Shown one piece after another: positions 21,954-31,883 of a stretch of DNA of 31,969 bases. The DNA comes from Stagonosporopsis chrysanthemi (lineage: Eukaryota; Ascomycota; Dothideomycetes; Pleosporales; Didymellaceae), in assembly GCA_022560025.1 (NCBI GenBank), contig JAFISE010000267.1:1-31969 (forward strand). The letters run 5' to 3'. The position numbers were made by a program, and so were the translations under genes. Below the pieces are notes generated by a model that had not been told where the DNA came from, did not search any database, and worked only from the letters and a program-made list of their open reading frames with translations. Within the stretch, counting starts at the first letter, position 1; each line of letters begins with the position of its first letter.

Positions 21954-23288
21954 GTGCCTGACTTGGCAGCACGATGCATGTGCAGCCCATCAAACATGAT
22001 GGAAGCACTGGCCATCTCTTCTTCGAGTACAGGATTCGACCACGTTTAAGGGCGACAGGCAGGATCACCACTTCTCTTCTTCTCACACTTTTACCACAAC
22101 ATTTTGTACCCATACCCACCCCTTTACTATGTTCATCGAGTTTGTCTCAGATCTGCACATACCTTCGAGTATGCCCTTTGCCTTGATATTGCTTATTTAA
22201 ATTGCGCATACCCCCTCTTCTATTGTTTAGTACGTTTAGATGATGCCATTCCGACGTGTCACAGCTTGCGAGTTGTTGGTGTCGGGGAAGTAGTTGATAC
22301 GCTGGACGTAATGGAAGGGCAGGCGAGCAAGAGCGGACGAGACGTGGCGCGGCTTGTATCATATTTACCAATGACATTACTGTACATTTCATTCTCGCCG
22401 CTTGTGAGAACTTCATGTGCTTGAGATCTGTTGCGTCTACGTTCGTTCCTTCATTCCACTCACTATCAATGACTCTGGCGATTGTTTACTCCGAACAAAC
22501 GTCGACACTGCAGTCCCCAGACTCAGTTGCGGCCCTGTACCTGCTTCTCAGACCGCTCTTTATCTTTCCTTTCCCCGTGCCATCTGCAATGCCCGACGAT
22601 TGCAGCCATTCCACACCACAGCATATTTGTCAACAAAAGGCATGTTCGAGATTACGAGCATTAAAACATGCCACGTATCCCGCGCTACGGATCTCACATG
22701 TACAGACTGCGTGCGGTAAGAATATATATATACGCTATGGGCCCGTGCACGGCCGGGCCCCTGCCCTTGATGATGTGACGCATCCTGTCTTGAACCCGTA
22801 GTGATGTCGGCCTTGAGCTTTGAGGTTACTGATTCTGCTAAGACTATGGCTGCCTGACAAGTTCTTAAGGAATGGTTAGAGGGTGCAGCTTGGTGCAACA
22901 CCATTTATTCGATGCTGTACAGTTGGTCTGATATCCAGGGCCCCGTTTGATCACGCTGAAAATGATCTTGCGGACGACTTGCAACAGCCACCACGACTGA
23001 CACATCTTCAGGAGTGGTTCTTCCCAAAAGTGCGACAAAGCCAGAACAGCCTCGAAGGACAATGTCACTGCCTCCAAACGCTGCCTGGCAAGGCTGAAAC
23101 GCAAGCATTAGCGAAGTAGGATGGGTAGGATATTGCTCTATTTGGTCGTAATATCTTGTCACACTGCATGCATGTTGGGCTGTGGCTTAGCTATCGCAGC
23201 CTGGTGTTGCGGAAGAGGGGATAAATGCTTGCAATCCTTAGGTGCGTGTTATCGTGAGCTTAGCGATAACATCGTCCCTGCCACTACT
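21954..23288. other. Intergenic region between the septin-like and NLR-type genes
   Basis: This holds the septin-like 3' flank, the left copy of the 90-bp repeat (22304-22393), a short TA run near 22720-22732, and the presumed promoter of the NLR-type gene. The open frames here show no recognisable domain. Confidence 0.5.
22304..22393 (+). repeat. Left copy of the 90-bp direct repeat flanking the NLR locus
   Basis: It begins GGACGTAATGGAAGGGCAGG and ends TGTACATTTCATT. It aligns without gaps to 29208-29297 with six mismatches in 90 and in the same orientation. Identity stops abruptly on the left side. It lies about 350 bp past the septin-like stop codon, so it could be native 3' flank. Confidence 0.93.
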
Positions 23289-24288
23289 ATGTCCGCCACA
23301 AAGGTTGAAGCACTTGACAACGATCAGTACACAGTAGGATGAATATGCGCTCTCGAAATCGAACTCATTGCTGCCCGTCAGTTTCTTGACAAGATTCACA
23401 GCCGTCCAAAGACCAAGAGCAGAAACGACAAAAATAGCTATATTCTTGGTGAGGCTGAAGGGCACAATGTCGTTGTCGCAGTCCTGCCCGACGGCGTCTA
23501 TGGAACAACTTCCGCGACACGAGTGCTAGAGAATATGCTTGGCTCGTTCATAAACGTTCGCATCGGGTTGATGGTTGGGATCGGCGGCGGTGCTCCCAGC
23601 AAGAAGAACAACATTATGCTGGGTGACATCGTTGTGAGCGTCCCTAAGAACAGCACAGGCGGCGTCTTCCAGTATCGATATGGGAAGGACATACAGGGCA
23701 AAGACTTCCTACCTACAGGTCACCTTAATCGAACGCCCTCATCTATCCTCGCGGCTGTCAACAACCTAGGCTCGGAGTTCGCAATCGAAGGCAACAATAT
23801 CAAGGACGATGTAGAAGCAGCCTGTGCTCTTATAAAGAAGGAATTCACACGCAGCAAATGCAAACGTCCATCCTCAGCAGACCAGCTCTACGATTCCGAT
23901 TTTATACATCCGGATGCCCATAAGCCATGCGCCACCATTTGCGCCTCAAACACGCACGCTGTTGTGGATCGGAGCGAATGGTCTCCTCGAGAAGATGAAC
24001 CTATGGTTTTCCGTGGCATTATTGCTTCTGCTGACCAGCTCATGAAAAATGCCCTGGTTAGAGACAAATGGTCTCAAGAGAGGGATGTGCTTTGCTTTGA
24101 GATGGTAGCGGCGGGCTTGATGCAAGGTTTCCCATGCGTAGCTATACGCGGCATCTGTGACTACTCTGACACGCACAAAATGAATGATTGGCACGGATAT
24201 GCTGCTATGTCTGCGGCAGCATATGCAAAGAATCTGCTGCGAATGAGCACACCTGACGAGGTTCTGGGCGAGCCAAAGCTGGCCAAGA
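23289..24288 (+). pseudogene. NLR segment 1: nucleoside-phosphorylase-like (PNP_UDP) domain
   Basis: The family usually opens with YTVGWICAL; here the tryptophan codon is TGA (23340-23342), while the frame before and after it reads on smoothly. Phosphorylase hallmarks follow: YGTTSAT, GLMVGIGGGAPSKKN (from about 23565), and near the end CFEMVAAGL and IRGICDYSD, which contribute to nucleoside binding in true phosphorylases. The segment ends at a GTGAGT donor (24289); if that intron is not spliced, a TAA at 24300-24302 ends the frame. In fungal NLRs this domain is the N-terminal effector or signalling module, and its cleavage activity is variable. Confidence 0.88.
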
Positions 24289-24344
24289 GTGAGTTGATAT
24301 AAGTGTGGAAGACGCTATTAGAAAAGGTGGCTGGTTGTATGTAG
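24289..24344 (+). other. Probable intron between the PNP and NACHT segments
   Basis: GTGAGT donor at 24289-24294 and GTATGTAG acceptor ending at 24344, 56 bp. It joins phase 1 to phase 1 and moves the frame from the phosphorylase part to the NACHT part. The length fits the other introns in the window. Confidence 0.7.
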
Positions 24345-25936
24345 TTGAGAAGCAGCTCACAGTAATTGAGGAATTTACTTCTGCAACCCATGCGACGGTC
24401 GTGAAAACCGATGCGGAACAAGCCCACGTCAAACTCAAGGCATGGATGCATGGTAATGATCGAGGCTTCGAGGACAGTCAAGTCTCGATACTACGCAAGT
24501 GTTGGCCTGGGACTGCAAAATAGGTTCTTGGTCGCGACGACTTCAAAGACTGGTTTGGCAACCCAGACAGAAATCACCTCGTCTGGTGTAACGGAGGGCC
24601 GGGCACCGGAAAATCTGTTTTGGCCAGTGTCATTGTCAATCACGTTCAACAGCAACTCGCAATTCGCAATCAAGGCTCAAATCTCGTCTATGCTTACTTT
24701 GGCTATCAGGATCCTGAAGACAAGAAAACAGAGTCGATAGTGGCGGCTCTCCTTCAACAACTTATTGGAACGCGAGATAAAATCCCAGATGTCGTTGAAC
24801 AGATATTCAAGGACTACAGTCGCCAGAACAAGAAGCCTGTACTTAACACCATGACAGTAATGTTCTGTGAAGTGGCGAGACAAGCTTCTGGAATCTTCAT
24901 AGTGATTGACGCACTGGATGAGTATCCTGAAGAAGAGAGGGAGCATTTCTTCGGGCAATTTCTTCATCAGGTTCTCATGGAGGTCGATTCTGCCAAAATT
25001 CTGGTGACCAGCCGCCCTAAAACCAGTATCGCCGACTACCTTCGTGGTCATCACGCCCGTGAAATCAATATAGGAACCAAGGATGTAAAAACAGATATCA
25101 AGAACTATGTCAAAGGTCGATTGGATTCACCAGCCCCAGCCGGCGTTGGTGCAAGTGGACGATTGAAAAAGCGTCTTCCGGTCCAAGACCCACAAGTTCG
25201 AGACTCCATTATCGATGTCCTCTCCGAAAATTCCGATGGTATTTTTCTCTGGGTTGATCTACAGCTCAACTTGCTGTTTCGCCAGCGAAACGAAGAAGAC
25301 GTTCTTGAGGTACTGGGATCACTTCCAAGAAGCTTGAACGATACATACTTTCGCGTCCTACAACTTGTCGAAGAAGAGGCACGACCACTCCGGACTTCAG
25401 TGACCAAGTATCTAATATGGTGTATCTATAGTCGTAGATATACGCGATTGTATGAGCTTCGAGAAGCTGTTGTTGTGGACGAAACAACGACGGACATCGC
25501 GCGGCTTCGACCTGCTAGACAACGCTACACTACAGCCGACATTCTGGACGCATGCCGAGGTCTGTTGGTTTCTGATGATGATTAATACAGAGACCCTCTC
25601 GGCGGGTGGTCTTCTACAAGGATCATCCATTTCTCGTTCTGGCAATTTATCATGACGGACGACCGCGTCCTACAGACCAGTTTCGCTTTACTACGAGACT
25701 CAGATGCCGTCGAATCCGAGTTGGCACATGTGTGTATTAGCCACCTAACGCATATATGTCTTCAGGATGGCCCAGCATCAAGTTTCGATGACTTGCGGAT
25801 GAGACTCGCGGGCAAAAATATCCCTTTTGCTTGGTACTGCGCTAGGTTCTTCGACGAGCATGCTGTCACAGTTGGAGTGGCTGGAGATCTCCAACAAGCA
25901 CTCTATGAGCTCCTCGCGCTGGACGTTTCAAACTAG
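24345..25936 (+). pseudogene. NLR segment 2: NACHT NTPase and linker
   Basis: After a coiled linker the frame reads GTAK, then TAG (24521-24523), then VLGRDDFKDW. Related NACHT proteins have tryptophan at this spot (GTGxW), so this too is a Trp-to-stop change. Walker A is GGPGTGKS at 24593-24616. Walker B with the NACHT acidic patch is IFIVIDALDEY near 24892-24924, and ILVTSRPK is the sensor strand. A winged-helix-like stretch follows up to about 25570. A TAA at 25583-25585 interrupts the frame just before an IHFSFWQF segment that normally lies between NACHT and ankyrin repeats. The frame ends at TAG 25934-25936, beside the first frame shift. Confidence 0.87.
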
Positions 25937-27031
25937 CAGCTCTCATGCAATTGCGGCATATGAGAAAGCCTAATTACAGAGGGGATTTCAGGTCTTTCGG
26001 ATCTGGAGTAAATGCTCGGACAATCGTCCAGATATCACGACTGGTAGAAGTCGAGTCAATCAGGAACGAAAGTAGATGGAAAGCACTCGAGTTATACCAG
26101 GGTTCGATCCATCAAGCTTGCGCAATGGGTCGAGCTGATCAGGTCCAACATTTGATCGATTTGGGTGCGGACTTCAACGCCCCCGACAAGCATGGAGAGA
26201 CCCCTTTCGCAGTCGCGATCGTGAGGATGCGCATCGACATCGTGATAGTCCTTCTACAGGCTGGAGTTGATGTAAATCAACCCATCTGTGAAGATGAGAC
26301 AACCTTGGAAGTCAGCTCGAGGGCTGGATATAAAGAACTGGACGCACTCTTGCTGGATTCCGGTGCTACCGGTGTTGAGAACGACTGCACTTTCACTTCG
26401 GCGCTGTACGATGCAGTCTGGCGCGGCCAAAATGAAGTTGCCATGCTCCTCCTATCGCAAGGAGCGGAATGCACAGAGAGTCTTCTGCTCTGCGCTGCCG
26501 AGGTCGGAATGACCGAAGTTGTACGGTCCTGTCTTCGCTCGGGCATAAGTCCTGATGGCCAAGCGTACAAGCAACCCGCTAGTGAAAACCACATTGATAG
26601 GGACAGTAGACCCCTATATTGTGCAGCCAAGTGGGGATGGACTGATACCACTCGGATTCTCCTAGAGTACAACGCCGATGTAAGTTTCGTGGGGGGATCC
26701 TTCGGTACTTCTTTGCAGGCCGCAGCATTGTCTGGAAGGGAAGACATCGTGACACTACTTCTGAAAGACAGTAGTGAAGCGTTTGTCAATCACTCTGGTG
26801 GGGAATATGGTACAGCAGTGAGTGCTGCTGCATACAATGGCCAGGATTCCATCGTCCAGCTTCTCCTGGACGCAGGAGCTGATGTGAACATTCCCGGGGG
26901 CCAATATGAGTATGCTTTGGTGGCATCTGTGGATATTGATACTATCGAATCTGAGTCTGCGACCTCATCTCGTAGCTGGATGAGCACATCCCACGGCTTC
27001 GGCGAAGGAGGACCGAAGATGAAGATTCACC
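25937..27031 (+). pseudogene. NLR segment 3: ankyrin repeats, first block
   Basis: The reading frame here is shifted by one base from the NACHT part. Reading one extra base near 25931 would join LDVS to LAALMQLR smoothly, so a single-base deletion is the simplest reading. About eight or nine ankyrin repeats follow, with second-helix endings such as LIDLGADFN, LLQAGVDVN, LLSQGAE, LLEYNADV and LLDAGADVN. Ankyrin arrays in these receptors are thought to recognise the ligand. Confidence 0.87.
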
Positions 27032-28693
27032 GGGGGATTTAAAAATGCTACAGAGAGGCTCATCAACGCTGGAGCAGATATCCCAAAACAGGGGGAAGCC
27101 GCCTTGACCGAAGCTATCAAGAATGGTCAAACTCGGCTGGTCGACCTTCTCCTGTCTAGAGGGGCGCGATTTAATCCTCAGATCTTCAGCACAACCATTG
27201 ATTCGGCGCCAGTGAATCTAGTGAAGCTGATGCTTCAAATTGGCGTGGATCCTGATCAAGCAGGTGAAGATGGGAAACGACCTTTAGTCAGGGCAGTCCA
27301 GAGAGATGATGTCGACATTGTGAAAGCATTGATTGAAGGGGGAGCGGATCCGAAATTGTCTGCAGAAGGGAAATCCGGGGTGACACGTCCACTTCACGAG
27401 GCCTGCGCTGAGGCCAATCTGTCCCTTGTCAACATTCTTCTGGACGCCGGTGTAGATACCAACCTCTGGGTCAATACTCCAGAGTGCGAGAAAGCACGAT
27501 TTGGCTATGCATCCGGCCAGGCACAAGGCTCAGCACTACATGCTGCTTGCTCTGGTGGCAACCTTGGTCGCTCAAGTGACAGAGATCTGTTGGATGAACC
27601 TCGAGCCAACATTGTCAAACTCCTTCTTGGCAAAGGAGCAAAAGCAAATACCCAGAATGAAAATGGTTGGACAGCTCTAGGTCTCGTTTGCTCACGTATC
27701 GACAAGGACCCCAACGCCTACAGTATGGCTAAAGTACTTTTTGATCATGGAGTCGATCACCACGCGCCTTGCGGGCAGTACACATCCGCTTTAGAAGTAG
27801 CTGCCCGGCACAGTCATGAGGAGATCGTTCTGCTACTTCTGAAGGCGGGCCTGACTGATGAGCATCTGAAACAAAACGCTCTACAAGTCGCAGCAGAAGA
27901 AGGATACAAGAACATTGTACGTTGTCTACTAGCCGAAGGCGTTGATGCTTCAGTTCCTCTTGGTAACAGCACGTTTGTCCCTGCTGGAGATAAACCAATC
28001 CACAGCGCAGCGAGCAATGGCCAATTTGACACGGCCAAAAAGCTCATCGAGGCAGGCGCGAATATCCATGAACACGGCTATTTTGGGTCGGTCTACGAGA
28101 CCGCACTCGTCGGCTATGCGTTCAGCTACGATGGAAAAGGCGGGTGGGGCAAATTGATAGCGCTTCTCCGCCAGAAGGGAGCAGAGGAGCCATCAGCAAC
28201 GTGCCACTACGGCATCCGCTGCAACGGACCAGAATGTGCTGGTAAAGGCAACAAGTTTGCCAAGCCTTACTGGTTCTGCAGGGAGAGCGCAGGGCCGACC
28301 GACTGGATTCGCGGGACACGGTACGAATGCGAGGTTTGTGAGGACTTTAACCTTTGCGAGAGCTGCCACGATGTTTTCCTGGACGAGTCGAAGCAGCTCT
28401 CTTACCAGCGCCGACTCTCGGCGTCTTCCCAAGGTCATAAATCGGACAGCGACGCTTCATCGCCAGACCACGATGATATGTCGTCATTGGACGATCAGAG
28501 TTCTGATGAATCATACGCTCCTCCCCTGTCCCACACCATAGATCACATAATCAACGTTCTGGAAGCCAGAGAGTGTCTAGGCGTGGAAACTGGACTAGGG
28601 AGTGAGACTAAGAAGCGGGCAAAGAATGGCCCAAAGGCTCAACTAGACTTGGTGCATGAAGTGGACGCCATGGACGTGGAGTTGTTCTCATAA
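27032..28693 (+). pseudogene. NLR segment 4: ankyrin repeats, second block, and ZZ-type zinc finger
   Basis: The frame returns to that of the NACHT part. An extra G in the five-G run at 27032-27036 would explain this, as would splicing of a phase-compatible intron at 26972-27053. About ten further ankyrin repeats run to about 28185 (for example LINAGADI, LIEGGADP, LLDAGVDTN, LLGKGAKAN, LIEAGANIH). A ZZ-type finger then occupies about 28200-28370: CHYGIRCNGPEC, an insert of some 25 residues, then GTRYECEVCEDFNLCESCH. The tail after it is acidic and Ser-rich. Confidence 0.87.
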
Positions 28694-28978
28694 CGCTTTC
28701 AAGCCTCTGGGAATAACATTGTTGGGTACTCTACTGCTTGGAAGCAGCGCAAATGGCTTCAAAGCGGCGATGTCGGCCCCCCGTCTTAGTGCATCAGAAT
28801 ATTTCCAGCAAGTTTTGCACTTTGGACGTACAGATGAAGTAGCACCAAAGTTTGATAGCAAAAAGCAATTCAGTCATATTATATTCAATTTGGTGCACAT
28901 CTCTCACATACGATCATCAGACGTTGAAAAAAACAAGGCTTCCCGTTCGCTCAGCCCTGCCGCGCAGATACGCATCCG

Positions 28979-28999
28979 CTGTGGCTGTGGCTGTGGCTG
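28979..28999 (+). repeat. Hexanucleotide run (CTGTGG)
   Basis: Three and a half perfect copies of CTGTGG. Short and non-coding as far as I can tell. Confidence 0.75.
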
Positions 29000-29207
29000 C
29001 TGTGCCCTGGCAACGGCGAATCTTAGGTTGCATGGCGACGGCGTGTTTCGCTCTCCATGTAGAAAACACAGTGTGATGGTCGATCGCTTCTCAGCAAAAG
29101 TACCAGATTTGAGACTGACTGTGTCTCGCGGGTCAGCTAGTCATTTACCATGCTGTCCGGGATGGCTGTACACTTTGATGGACCGATTCGTCACGTCGAC
29201 AACAGCC

Positions 29208-29297
29208 GGACGTAATGGAAGGGCAGGCGAGCAAGAGCGGACAAGACGTTGCGCGGCTTGTATCATATTCACCAATGAAATTACTGTACACTTCACT
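29208..29297 (+). repeat. Right copy of the 90-bp direct repeat flanking the NLR locus
   Basis: It matches 22304-22393 in the same orientation at a constant offset of 6904 bp, with 84 of 90 positions identical. Four of the six differences are transitions. It lies about 515 bp past the NLR stop codon, with no similarity to the left flank outside the 90 bp. Confidence 0.93.
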
Positions 29298-30339
29298 GCA
29301 TGGATGGAGTTGTGAGCTGTGGCGTCTTTTTGTCATCCGGCATTAAGGCGTTGTAACGTTGTTGGTGCTTTCTTTCTCTGTCCTTGTGCTTGTCAACCGG
29401 GATGTATGTGTAAGAGCAACTTTTTTCATTGAAGACCCCTAAAGTTATTATTAAACTGAACTTGATGCCTGCATTGACTTACCACAGTGTCTTCGCTGTC
29501 TTGAGCGCCGTGCCAGTAACACAGCGTAAAATCTTCTGCTTACCCGACATTCCTCCCCACCGAGTCTTTCCTCTAAATCCTATCTAGCTAAGAGGGCATT
29601 GGTAGCTGATGTCTTTGACCTCCTGTTTCTCAATGCCAACACATGCTCAACGCCAATACATGAACAACGGTGTCTGGAGTTTTCCTGCCTTCTGATTCAA
29701 CTAGATATCCTCCACGGTGTGCATACATTCCGAAACTCTGTCAAGGTCAGTTGCGGACTCCCACAGACAGGTCCAAGATTCTCACAATATGAAGTATGTC
29801 TCTGGATGTCTTCTTCATTATGATCTCAATTCGAGAACTTCAGCGAAAACCTGTCTCATTTAATATTGAATTCCGGGTGGCTGCAAATTCCACCGTTTCC
29901 ACTACTTCTCACGAACATCCGTCGACAAGACAGCTGCGTCTATTCTTGTACTTCTTGACAAGACGAATGAGTCAACAATGCGTTCCAAGCTTTCGTGTGG
30001 TTGCATTCGACACACTGACGCCTCCACGTACACCGAAAGTCAAACATAACTAATGCTGCATTGTGGCAACAGCTGATCACTATGCTGCTGATCTGTCGCA
30101 AACCTTGACCCCCTCCGAGATATCTGCTCGACTTAATCAGCACTCAATATTGTTGTATTCAGACAATGTTCTATTTATCTCGCATGTGTTTTCGCACGGG
30201 GAACGTAGTTACGTCGGACCTTGTTCTAGTCTCAGCAATAGAAATCGGACAGACGATGGTCCCACGAGTCGCGAGGAGGCAGCTCCAGAATTTCCACATC
30301 ATGCTTCGCGTCGCGTCGCTTCCTTGCCGCATCTTCGTC

Positions 30340-31023
30340 CTACAGAGGGTCTTGTGATGAACTGGACTTGCTGATCTTGATCATGTCTGGCCTTTCGATA
30401 GCCTCATCAGATTGTGGTCGAGGAGATTTGACATGGGGAGTATGCTTGGATCTACCAATCCCAGCCGTGGGTTTATTCGGTTTGCGATGACTTGGTTCCA
30501 CGCGATAGGATCTGTCCATGCTAACAAATGGTCTGCGCGATCTGTGCCGTAAGCTGCGCTCGACAGCTCTCAGAAGACTTCCCGTTTCAATGTAGTTGGA
30601 CTGTACCTCTATCTGAACAAGTTTGTTGTCTTCTTCCTTGGTAGAGATTTTTTTTACATCCTTGTGGTAGATGTAAGCACACACATCCTGGGCCAGACGG
30701 TGGCCCTGTTTGCACAATTGCTCATGACTGCGATGAACTTCATATGGATCGTGGCAATAAGCGCATTTTCGTGCATGCATCTCGAAGTCGTAGAGTACCC
30801 AGCTTTCTGTGTTGTTCACAGGCCGAGACACTGCTCCGACAGGGTCTTTCCTGAACCCAACGGCTCTTCCTTCCTCTGAAATTGGTTTGCTGCGCGTAAA
30901 GAGAGATATTTCATGATGCTCATCAGCAGCGAGATTGGTCTTTTCTTGCTCCAGACGAGCCTTTGCGGCCCCTTCAACCTCCTTTTTCTCGCGAGCCTTG
31001 CGCTGCTTTGAGGTCTCTTTCTT
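30340..31023 (-). pseudogene. Fungal CxxC/CxxxGH protein, 5' part out of frame
   Basis: A frame of 227 codons is open from 31023 to the stop at 30340. It starts in a charged coiled coil (SKQRKAREKKEVEG), continues with RKDPVGAVSRPVNN, then a Cys/His segment HARKCAYCHDPYEVH...LCKQGHRLAQDV that may bind zinc. It ends with a basic tail including RRPFVSMDRSYRV. The Cys/His segment recurs in uncharacterised Pezizomycotina proteins; I know no function. Directly upstream is a TAA (31024-31026). A coiled-coil continuation (LRAEIQEQQRTMKVLK) lies in a frame shifted by one base, with no room for a normal intron. The gene is therefore either broken by a one-base shift or affected by a sequence error. 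Where it would start, between about 31030 and 31235, is not clear. Confidence 0.6.
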
Positions 31024-31244
31024 TTAGTACCTTCATAGTCCTTTGTTGCTCCTGAATTTCCGCCCGCAGATGGTCTATGGCCAGCCAAGTCTTCGATATT
31101 CGGACGTGAATCTGTATGTCCCAACACAAGTGAATTGCCAATAACTTTGGCTTCCGACTGCTCACAATTGGGACTGGAATCCTTTAAGTTGTTATACCGT
31201 GTGCGTCGGTCCTCTGAGCGCTCTTGTAAGGTCAACTGCCCTTA

Positions 31245-31821
31245 TTACTGAGACTCATCGTCTTCGTCATCCCTCTGAAAAATGGGAACTTGATGGCAAC
31301 CTGTAGCCGCGCTCTCTTTGTACTTCTGGCTGATCTTACTGAAGCTTTGATTCGTTCTTTTCCAAGGGCGCGAGTGATGATAATAAAGCCGTCCTACATT
31401 GGTCAGCAAAAGCCTAGCGCGGATACGGAGAATACTAACCTCCTCTATGAGAGGATAACCAAGCTTAATTATTGCTTTCTTTTCGACCAGTCGCTTGCGC
31501 AGCTTGGGTCAACCGCTCTTTCCATAGTGTGCCCGTGGCAGCTGATCTACTGCATCACTTCCAATGGAAGCGCTTGGCTCTTTACAGCTTGGAGGTTCTA
31601 CACTTGTGGTTTGACGATCGTCGGACGCGTCGACCCACAGTCACTGTGGCGTTCACACGATCCTGTGCATGCAGCCTATCGTGGTCTTCGCCATCGCTTT
31701 CTTCATAATCGTCTTCGCAATCCTCTACATAATATGAAGGTAGAGAAAACAGAGCAAACCGTTCTTGATGTTTCCCCAGATGGCGGCGCAGGTGTGTCAA
31801 ATAACCCAAAATCGACCTCAC
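31245..31821 (-). pseudogene. C2H2-like fungal protein, degraded C-terminal part
   Basis: On the minus strand THLRRHLGKHQERFALFSLP (near 31795-31735) matches a Cys/His-type motif ending in ALFxLP that is frequent in fungal zinc-finger-like proteins. Further on, KRLVEKKAIIKLGYPLIEE joins across a normal 46-bp intron (31439-31394, GT-AG, phase 0) to DGFIIITRALGKERI. Then, one base out of frame, comes KISQKYKES and an acidic end with a TAA at 31245-31247. Lesions: a frame change between the two halves near 31620-31660, an in-frame TGA at 31509-31511, and a one-base shift near 31332-31345. The 5' part is not recognisable in the remaining 150 bp and may lie beyond the window. Family membership is from memory of recurring motifs, so confidence is moderate. 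Confidence 0.55.
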
Positions 31822-31883
31822 TTAGCAAAAGATACTTCAGCTGCGGATCTCACTGTCAGCACCTTGAAACTACCGTGTCTGTG

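Larger units (their letters stand above)
23289..28693 (+). pseudogene. Disrupted fungal NLR-type gene: PNP - NACHT - ankyrin - ZZ
   Basis: One long gene can be followed from the ATG at 23289 to the TAA at 28691-28693. Its order is a nucleoside-phosphorylase-like domain, a phase-compatible 56-bp intron (24289-24344), a NACHT NTPase, roughly 18 ankyrin repeats and a ZZ-type zinc finger. This is the layout of fungal NLR-like receptors, where the N-terminal domain signals, NACHT oligomerises and the repeats sense. The frame is broken by TGA at 23340-23342, TAG at 24521-24523, TAA at 25583-25585, a one-base shift near 25926-25937 and another near 27031-27045. The last may instead be an 82-bp intron (26972-27053). 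The domains between the lesions are well preserved, so decay is recent, or some lesions are sequence errors. A 90-bp direct repeat brackets the locus. Confidence 0.87.
28694..30339. other. Intergenic, 1.6 kb, holding the right repeat copy
   Basis: This contains a short (CTGTGG)3.5 run at 28979-28999 and the right copy of the 90-bp repeat at 29208-29297. An open frame at 28656-29315 has no domain and is not supported as a gene. I see no other element. Confidence 0.5.

Noticed and set aside
22304..22393. The 90-bp repeat as a transposon terminal repeat
   Set aside because: No terminal inverted repeats, target-site duplication or transposase frame was found next to either copy. It stays an unexplained direct repeat.
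24453..24523. Intron that would remove the TAG at 24521
   Set aside because: A GT at 24453 and the AG ending at 24523 are 71 bp apart but do not match in phase, and splicing would remove a conserved-looking linker. A nonsense change is the simpler reading.
23289..24523. Alternative genetic code reading UGA as Trp
   Set aside because: A UAG and a UAA interrupt the same gene, and the other genes here end normally, with UGA used as a stop in the transporter.
28656..29315. 219-codon plus-strand frame after the NLR gene
   Set aside because: It runs through the hexanucleotide run and the 90-bp repeat and has no domain. It is probably chance.
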